64,000 nucleotides of DNA from Atriophallophorus winterbourni (lineage: Eukaryota; Platyhelminthes; Trematoda; Plagiorchiida; Microphallidae): contig JACCGJ010001312.1 in the NCBI GenBank assembly GCA_013407085.1, positions 62,001-126,000 on the forward strand, in the 5' to 3' direction. Position 1 is the stretch's first letter, and every line of letters starts with the position of its first letter. Of this stretch, positions 58,394 to 64,000 are shown in pieces. Made by a program: the position numbers and the translations under genes. The notes beneath the pieces are model-generated. The model was given only the letters and a program-made list of their open reading frames with translations, had not been told where the DNA came from and did not search any database.

Positions 58394-60130
58394 CCCTTTC
58401 ATGCCTGAATTATTTTCTAACCCGAAATAAAATATTTTTCTTCGGAAACGAGTTGCCCAGGGGTGAAATAACACAAATAATATAAAAAGTTTGTGATATT
58501 CACATAATTGAGAAAATAACAAAATGTAACCAATTGGTTACATCCGGCAGAATTCATCAGTTTTCAGGCGTCATTTCCTTATGGCACTGCATTGTACTTT
58601 TGTGTGATAGCCTCTATAACATGTTTTGTCGTAGGTCACACACAGAGCTACGTCGCATTTTTGACACCTCACTTTAGTCAATCCTTTTACACAGAAAAAA
58701 TAATCATGTACCATTTCTTCGACTTGAAATCGGTACGATAATGTTCGATCAACTTAATGCACAAATCGACTCCCCCCATGAATTTGTTATATTCTTTTAC
58801 AACGAAAGGTCTACCAACTTCTACATATGACTTCTGTTTTCGTTCCCATCTCATCACTGTATTAGCCGGTTCTATTCCCGCATATGAAGAAAGTAGGTGA
58901 ATTGGTTTGTTGTCAAACCACTTCGCAGCTATTATATTACTATTGATTTTAAATCTGAAGTCGTAACTTCCTCTCCCATCTTTTTGTAGCAGTTTATCAT
59001 TCTTCAGTATACATCTTTTCAGCCTGTTCACCCTGACGGTAGACACATTGAGAATACCAGATTCCCGTAGCTTCCTTGATAAGCCCAATGAAGAGAACCA
59101 GTTATCATAAAATAACTAGTAGTTCTTGTGCTTGGGTATACCTTCAGCAAGCCGAAGTGCGTAGGTTGATGACACTACAACTTCGACATCTTTCTTCTTC
59201 CGATCCTTCCCCGTATAAATCTCGAAGTCATAAATAAGGCCACTCGATCCTGCTCTAGATATGACTTTATACCCCCATTTGTGTGGCTTTCTTAGATTGT
59301 ATTGTTTTAAGGAGATATGCGCTTTGGTAGGAATGATTTGTTCATCCACAGCTTGTTCTTCTTGTGGAAGTTTCTGACAGTTCGATTTCATGGAATCCAT
59401 AATTGGTCGAATTTTGAATAGTTTGTCATCTTTGTTGCCATCTTCCTTCTGCAAAATGTTATCATTAAAGTGAAGATAGCGCTTTATCTCCTCATATCTG
59501 TCTCGACTCATATTACTCGAAACTGCTTTGAGGCTTAAGCCTTTTTTTCAGTAAGTTCGATAACGAGGAACTTTGATTATACCAGTTAGGTCATCATGGA
59601 TGCCTATCAGAGGAGATCTGGGTCGTGGGCGTATGAGTAAGTGTCCGCAGTTATCGATCGTGCGATCTGCCATGGAAACAATGAGCGATACACGGTCGTG
59701 AGACACTTCCAACAGGCCTGTACGATTTTGGTGACTTCTGCCGGATGTAACATAAAGGTTACATCTATTTAAACGAAATGCATTTCGAAGAATTTTCTGA
59801 TTTATTCCAATTTTTTTTACATAATGTCTTTGTCGGCATGACTAAGTTTATACTGGAACAAAATTTATAATAACTGAGACTTTCACACGATTTTTATTCG
59901 GCTCACAAAACTGCGAATTGTGAGGATACGTTCGAAACCCGTACCAGCACATACTTTCTCTTTCACTGTGGACAAGTCAATGATGATTGCGAACAAAGAA
60001 GAAAACCATCCTGCAGTTGACAAAATTCTGTATGCCGCCGTGCAAAAAAATTCAGAAAATTCAGTTAGAATTAGGTTAAAATGACTTGCGAAGTTCATGT
60101 AACCAAAAGGTTACATCCGTCCTGAAAGGG
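58394..60130 (-). mobile_element. piggyBac element nested in the Tigger copy
   Basis: The ends CCCTTTCATGCC (58394) and, reversed, CCCTTTCAGGAC (60130) are flanked by TTAA at 58390-58393 and 60131-60134, the diagnostic piggyBac target duplication. A further exact 16-bp inverted pair, GTTACATCCGGCAGAA, lies at 58537-58552 and 59736-59751, and GGTTACATCCG recurs at 60109. The insertion must postdate the Tigger copy. Confidence 0.93.
58571..59690 (-). pseudogene. piggyBac transposase remnant
   Basis: Read on minus, after a broken N-terminus (about 59690-59520) the frame 59511-59116 starts MSRDRYEEIKRYLHFNDN, with KIRPIMDSMKSNC, EEQAVDEQIIPTK (acidic catalytic region) and HKWGYKVISRAGSSGLIYDF. 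One in-frame TAG separates it from LFYDNWFSSLGL and 59088-58687, which carries MGGVDL and HYRTDFKSKKWY. After a deletion, 58687-58571 encodes the Cys-rich C-terminal finger, RCQKCDVALC then YDKTCYRGYH. It is a deletion derivative; the region has modest damage, so it is relatively young. Confidence 0.9.
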
Positions 60131-60134
60131 TTAA

Positions 60135-60597
60135 AGCAAGAGTAGGAAAGAGGCTTGTTGTTGTGCGCGAGGTGATTGGCTTAATGTAGCTGGCGTCAGG
60201 GAGAAACATCGCGTGTTTGTCCTTAAACCGGCTGACTATATGCGCAAAATGCGCAAAAATGCACTTTTAAATAGTCACAGAATAGTGGCATAGTAACGAG
60301 AGTAGGGATTGGCATAGTAAATTTATTTTGTATTGTATTTTGTCGGGACCGCGCAAACGTGGCGCAATACCGAGAGTGGCATAGTACCACGTTTTGAGTG
60401 TAACCACTTGCGACCAGACATACAGGTTACTCTTCATTGACTACAAATTCCGAAGGCTGTTACGTTAGACACCATCGGTATTTGAATTGTTCTTCAGGTC
60501 GGGCAGCGAATAGAAATCCAGATCTTCAACACAACAAATAAACTGTAAGAGGTACGAACGATCAGGTAAATGTCAACCAACTTATATGTATTTAGAT
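60135..60597. other. Tigger 3' flank and short spacer
   Basis: Contains the remaining Tigger end (to 60400) with two copies of a GGCATAGTA motif, then about 195 bp without a recognised feature. Confidence 0.5.
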
Positions 60598-60820
60598 CAG
60601 ACAATAACGAATAGTTCGCTTTGGGATTTAAAGCGAAGCGAAGTTGCGAAGCGAAGCGAATATTGTTGAATATTCGCTTCGCTATCGCCATGGCGAAGGG
60701 CAAAAATAAACTTCGCTAAAAATTCGTTATACTTCGCTTCGCTTAAAACGAAGTGCAAGTTCAAACTTCGCCGTAAACGAATATTAGCGAAGTATTCGCT
60801 AAAAGCGAAGTCTTCGTTTT
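60598..60820. repeat. hAT left subterminal repeats
   Basis: More than a dozen copies of GCGAAG or its complement in both orientations, forming several local hairpins (for example GAATATTCGCTTCGC). These are the probable transposase-binding sites. The counterpart lies at 62690-62935. Confidence 0.85.
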
Positions 60821-61104
60821 TGTACTTTAATATTTTAACCCTTCTACGGGAATTGTTTTTGATGTTGACACTTGTTGATAGACACCGCCAGACAAGTGAA
60901 CTCCGATGGTGACTGAAAGTACCGACGTAAGCCAGTTAGCAACAGACTGCTTGTTTATTTGCTATAAGCTAACATTTGAGGTGGTAACTAGTGTTACGGT
61001 CAGTAGACAAAGGGTTGTTCTTTTTTGTACTTTAATATTTTGTCTGCTATTTATTGTCTGCTATAAATAGGAGGAAAATTTAATTGTCTCATCATAGTTT
61101 CATC

Positions 61105-62565
61105 ATGAGCCCCCCGAAGACGCATCACAAGTCGGACAAGGACAAAGACTCGGCCTCGGCCAAGAAGTCCAAGAGGAACCCGACCCTCTGCTGTCGCTGA
61201 AGGATGATGTCTTCAACACCCCTTCAGACTTTGCGGCCCTCATTCCAAACAAGCTGCAGTTTCAGGACCTGGAAGACATCCTCTGGCCCCTCGAGCAGAT
61301 CAAGGAGGTCAGCAAACGTCTCCAGGCAGATGAGACGCCCACACTGCAGCATGTCATTCCGGACATGGCCAAGATTGCCATGATGTCCGCCTCCAGGATC
61401 AAGCTGTTCGCCGAATTTAAGGCTGCCACCAAGGCATTCATCAAGAAGTTCCAGGAGGAGATCAAAATCAGAGTTCCCGAGCTGGGCAGGAACGTGGACC
61501 TCTACCAGATTGCGCACTACCTGAACCCTACTCAGAAGGCCGTGTACCTCAGGACCAGGTCTCATGGTCACCTCTTCTACGAGTGCGAGCAGAGCATCAA
61601 GTTGCTCTTGGCCAACTTGGCCCCAGCCGCCCCACCATCCATTCAGATGCCGGAACCCGCTTGCCAAGATTTTGAAGGTTTTCTCCGAGAGCACCATGAC
61701 CTTGATCTTGATCCGGAATTGGCCTTTGGCAGCGTCGACCAGTCCCAGTCCCAGTCTCAACCATCCCCAGTTCCTTCCTATGTCAAGGAGATGAATGAAT
61801 GGATGGCGTCTCCCCTGGAAAAGGAGGACATCGACGTGCTCCAGTACTGGAAGATGAAGGCCAAGAAGCTCCCTCTACTCGCCAAAGTCGCCCAGTAAGT
61901 TGTTTCAAAGTTAAAGGTCACTTATTTTCCGTTGGATTATAATTTATTCTCGTTATTCGCCATTCTTCGCTATAATATTCGCTAAACTTCGCCATACTTC
62001 GATATTATTCGCTATACTTCGATATATTATTTTCTATTCTTAGATGTAGTATTGCTATACTTTGATATAGTATTGCTATACTTCGAAATAGTAGTTTAAC
62101 TTTTGTACCCAATGGAACCTAATACAAAATACTAAACCTGTCTCATTTTCTTTTAGGATGGTCTACGCCATCCCGGCAACCTCAGCCTCATCAGAGAGGG
62201 TCTTCTCGGAAGCTGGACTCGTGACCAAGCCCACCCGAAGCCTTCTGAACAACGAGAGGGTACAGGAGCTCGTCTACATTCATGACAATTACGAGAGAGT
62301 GCTCCCCTACATGAAGAGGATGAAGCTCCGCATCCAGGAGTTCACCAATGGCGAAGGTACCAGCACTTAGTGTCAGCAGCAGCTCAAAGACCAGGATGAC
62401 CCTGAGGCCAACCTTGAGGATGTCGAGTTTGTCGACACCCAGGAGCTCACGGCGGGGGCCTACTCCCCTCTGACTGGAGGCAGCCGGACCAGTTCCGGCA
62501 CCAGGTCCAGGTCCAGAACCCCGGTCTCAGAGACCGAGTCAGAGGAGGAGCCTAATTTCCTTTGA
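61105..62565 (+). pseudogene. hAT transposase, two exons, lightly damaged
   Basis: An ATG at 61105 opens a Lys/Ser-rich start (MSPPKTHHKSDKDKDSASAK) that ends at 61198; the main frame lies in another phase from before 61170 (PDPLLSLKDDVFNTPSDF) and runs to 61894 through LQHVIPDMAKIAM, FIKKFQEEIKIRVPELGRNV and HYLNPTQKAVYL. A GT-AG intron (61895-62156) joins in frame to MVYAIPATSASSERVFSEAG, the conserved hAT C-terminal dimerisation block, then LLNNERVQELVYIHDNYERV. A TAG at 62368 precedes 65 more open codons, Ser/Arg/Glu-rich, to a TGA at 62563. No BED zinc finger is visible, and the N-terminal catalytic half seems absent, so this may be an internally deleted or short form. Confidence 0.82.
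61895..62156 (+). other. Intron of the hAT transposase gene
   Basis: GTAAGT donor and CATTTTCTTTTAG acceptor; removal joins GCCCA to GATGGTC without changing frame. The intron holds five or more ATTCGCTATACTTCG-like units related to the subterminal repeats. Confidence 0.8.
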
Positions 62566-62624
62566 GAAAACACGGTTTTTTATATTTACAATTCCAAAGC
62601 TCATGAAAAACTCCTCTCTTGTCA

Positions 62625-62630
62625 AATAAA
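62625..62630 (+). promoter_or_regulatory. Polyadenylation signal of the hAT gene
   Basis: AATAAA lies 60 bases past the downstream TGA at 62563-62565. Confidence 0.6.
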
Positions 62631-62689
62631 AGTTCTTTCATGGTCAAAAAATAATTTATTTCGGAATTCGTTTTATTTCAGCGAAGAAA

Positions 62690-62952
62690 GGCGAATTTAA
62701 ACGAATATTAGCGAATTATAGCAAATTAAAGCAAGGTTTTTTGTCGAAAACGAAGTTTTTGGGTTACATCGAAGTTGAGCGAAGATTATTCGCTAATATT
62801 CGTTATGGCGAAGTGCGAATATTCGCTTCGCTTCGCCATTGCGAAGTGCTTTGCTTTGATACTATTCGCTATCGCGAAGGGCAGTTAGGGCACTTCGAAA
62901 ATTCGCTTCGCACTTCGCTTCGCTCCAAAAAAGTGACATTCGTTATTGTCTG
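62690..62952. repeat. hAT right subterminal repeats and inverted terminus
   Basis: Dense CTTCGC/GCGAAG motifs mirror the left end, and the element closes with ACATTCGTTATTGTCTG before the 8-bp duplication. Confidence 0.85.
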
Positions 62953-62964
62953 ATTTAGATTGCT

Positions 62965-63240
62965 CGAATTGAAAGATAGATTGATTGCGAAAATCTTTCA
63001 CAATAGATTCCTCCCATTGGGTGAGGAAAACTTCAATTGAAAGTGGCTCAATAAATAAAACATAAATAATCAGAGAACGTGTCTGGGTCAAATTATCAGG
63101 GATAAGTGGTTGTATGTTATCTGGACCTGGGGATTTTGCTGGGTTAAGAATTCAGAGCACGAGCTCCACTTTGATCGAGATGCGTATTATATTATCCAGT
63201 ATTATATCATTCAACGGATTCTTTGGCATTGGATGACTTC
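62965..63240 (-). mobile_element. LINE reverse-transcriptase fragment
   Basis: Read on minus: ILNPAKSPGPDNIQPLIPDN (63150-63090) matches the conserved LNP-KSPGPD block, and LFIEPLSIEVFLTQWEESIV (63060-63000) the LF..SLS.G.FP..WK.AIV block. It stops near the right edge of the hAT element, which may have inserted into it, although I could not recognise the continuation left of 60590. Confidence 0.7.
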
Positions 63241-64000
63241 AGCAGTGATCCAATACGATCGTTGATGTAATCGGTATGTTTTACACATGCAATGGTCATC
63301 AGGTGGTGAAGGGTTCTAAATTTTTAGTGCTATTAGAACTAGTTTCGTATAATAATATACATTGCATCTCTTCATCTTTATAAGCGTAATTGTTAGCTAT
63401 AGAAGAACCGAAAATTGTGTTCTATCTATAGCTGAATTTGCACTACATTGAATGAAAATAAGATAGACTAATTACAACAATACTCTCCTACGAAGGATGA
63501 TCAAAACAGATGAAAATGAAGATTGTAATTTCGTTGAAATGAATATAGAGAGTGAACCTAATAAGTGAAATAAATTAATTGGAATCACGTACCAAATTCG
63601 ATCATCTCGGGAAATGCAATTCCAATTTATTTAAATCAATAGACATTTTAAAACTACTACTTTACCCGAGGGTGATAGTCAGGACAGGGAACATGATTAA
63701 GTAGTATTGAACTCCCCACCACTTATTTGACCTTACCGCTAAACAGCCTATAGTACGCCTACCGTGTTGTGGAAATGACCAGGATCAGTGATCGACTTTC
63801 TTACTAGTGTCTATCCATATCATTCTAATACAAGTAAACACGGTCAAGGTCAGTTGACACAGCGGCCCACATGCGCAAAAACACAACTAATGGGGCTAAG
63901 CTTAAGCTATTTTTGAAGAAGAACAAAAATTAAATTAACAAGTAGGTATAAGGTGAATAATAAGCATTTTCATTGGCATCGGTCCCGAGCGCCAGTTTTC
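63241..64000. other. No gene supported
   Basis: AT-rich with no recognised repeat, apart from a short CATCAGGTGG (63298-63307) like the subfamily-2 ribozyme box, too short to call. Confidence 0.45.

Larger units (their letters stand above)
57056..60400 (-). mobile_element. Tigger/pogo-like DNA transposon, deleted and interrupted
   Basis: The ends CACTCAAATCTCGGTACTATGC (57056) and, reversed, CACTCAAAACGTGGTACTATGC (to 60400) form terminal inverted repeats flanked on both sides by TA (57054-57055, 60401-60402), the target of the Tc1/mariner-pogo superfamily. Subterminal GAGAGTGGCATAGTAACGAG-like motifs recur at both ends. A piggyBac element occupies 58394-60130. Removing it and one TTAA leaves about 1.6 kb, shorter than a complete Tigger, in line with the deleted transposase. 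Confidence 0.88.
60598..62952 (+). mobile_element. Complete hAT DNA transposon, 2355 bp
   Basis: Terminal inverted repeats of CAGACAATAACGAAT (left 60598-60612; right, reversed, ending 62952) are flanked by a perfect 8-bp duplication ATTTAGAT (60590-60597 and 62953-62960), which together are diagnostic for hAT. Both subterminal regions are packed with GCGAAG/CTTCGC motifs. The interior holds one plus-strand transposase gene with much higher G+C than the host sequence. The identical target duplications and mostly open reading frame indicate a recent insertion. Confidence 0.95.

Noticed and set aside
61224..61760. 178-codon minus-strand frame within the hAT element
   Set aside because: Antisense shadow of the GC-rich transposase; codon pattern and homology lie on the plus strand.
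1..64000. CRISPR arrays, bacterial operons, rRNA or tRNA genes
   Set aside because: No regularly spaced repeats, ribosome-binding sites or recognisable rRNA/tRNA folds were seen; the split genes and LINEs indicate a eukaryotic nuclear genome.

Overview
The window reads as AT-rich nuclear DNA from an animal, most likely a blood fluke or another close flatworm (inference). The evidence for this is four kinds of repeat: CR1-type and RTE-type non-LTR retrotransposons resembling the SR/Perere families of schistosomes, a Penelope-like GIY-YIG remnant, a large family of short interspersed repeats that each carry a type I hammerhead ribozyme (as the schistosome Sm-alpha repeats do), and small phase-matched exons separated by introns of up to about 15 kb that are full of transposons.

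Host genes occupy very little of the sequence. On the minus strand a gene appears to cross most of the window. Its last four or five coding exons (35694-36011, 20443-20611, 20085-20152, 19927-19992, 4873-5175) have consistent splice sites and compatible phases, and encode a Ser/Thr/Asn-rich tail such as a receptor cytoplasmic region. Less certain upstream exons (41.5-41.65 kb, 43312-43506, 53344-53531) look like extracellular fibronectin-III-like sequence. On the plus strand, at 49956-53156, lies a compact three-exon gene for a secreted or type I membrane protein: signal peptide, C-type-lectin-like domain, Cys-rich linker, one transmembrane helix and a short tail. A lone plus-strand 3' exon may lie at 37508-37639.

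Layout: 0-4 kb, minisatellite, a GC-richer duplicated stretch, a degraded LINE and a palindrome; 5-20 kb, the last giant intron, holding five CR1 pieces and several ribozyme repeats; 20.4-36 kb, the next intron, with a divergent inverted repeat (21.2-23.0 against 32.95-35.05 kb), an RTE element, tandem ribozyme repeats and a Penelope-like 3' end; 43.6-48.2 kb, a nearly full-length CR1-like element with a PHD-finger ORF1; 50-53 kb, the lectin-like gene; 54.3 kb, a 190-bp ATGT microsatellite; 57-63 kb, a DNA-transposon cluster in which a piggyBac copy sits inside a Tigger/pogo copy, followed by a complete, unusually GC-rich hAT element with perfect 8-bp target duplications, inside or beside another LINE fragment.

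The most notable system is the hammerhead-ribozyme repeat family, with at least a dozen copies on both strands, at least two subfamilies, tandem dimers and trimers, and one insertion into a CR1 copy flanked by a perfect 12-bp target duplication. A second, unrelated hammerhead-like fold lies just downstream of the Penelope-like GIY-YIG remnant.
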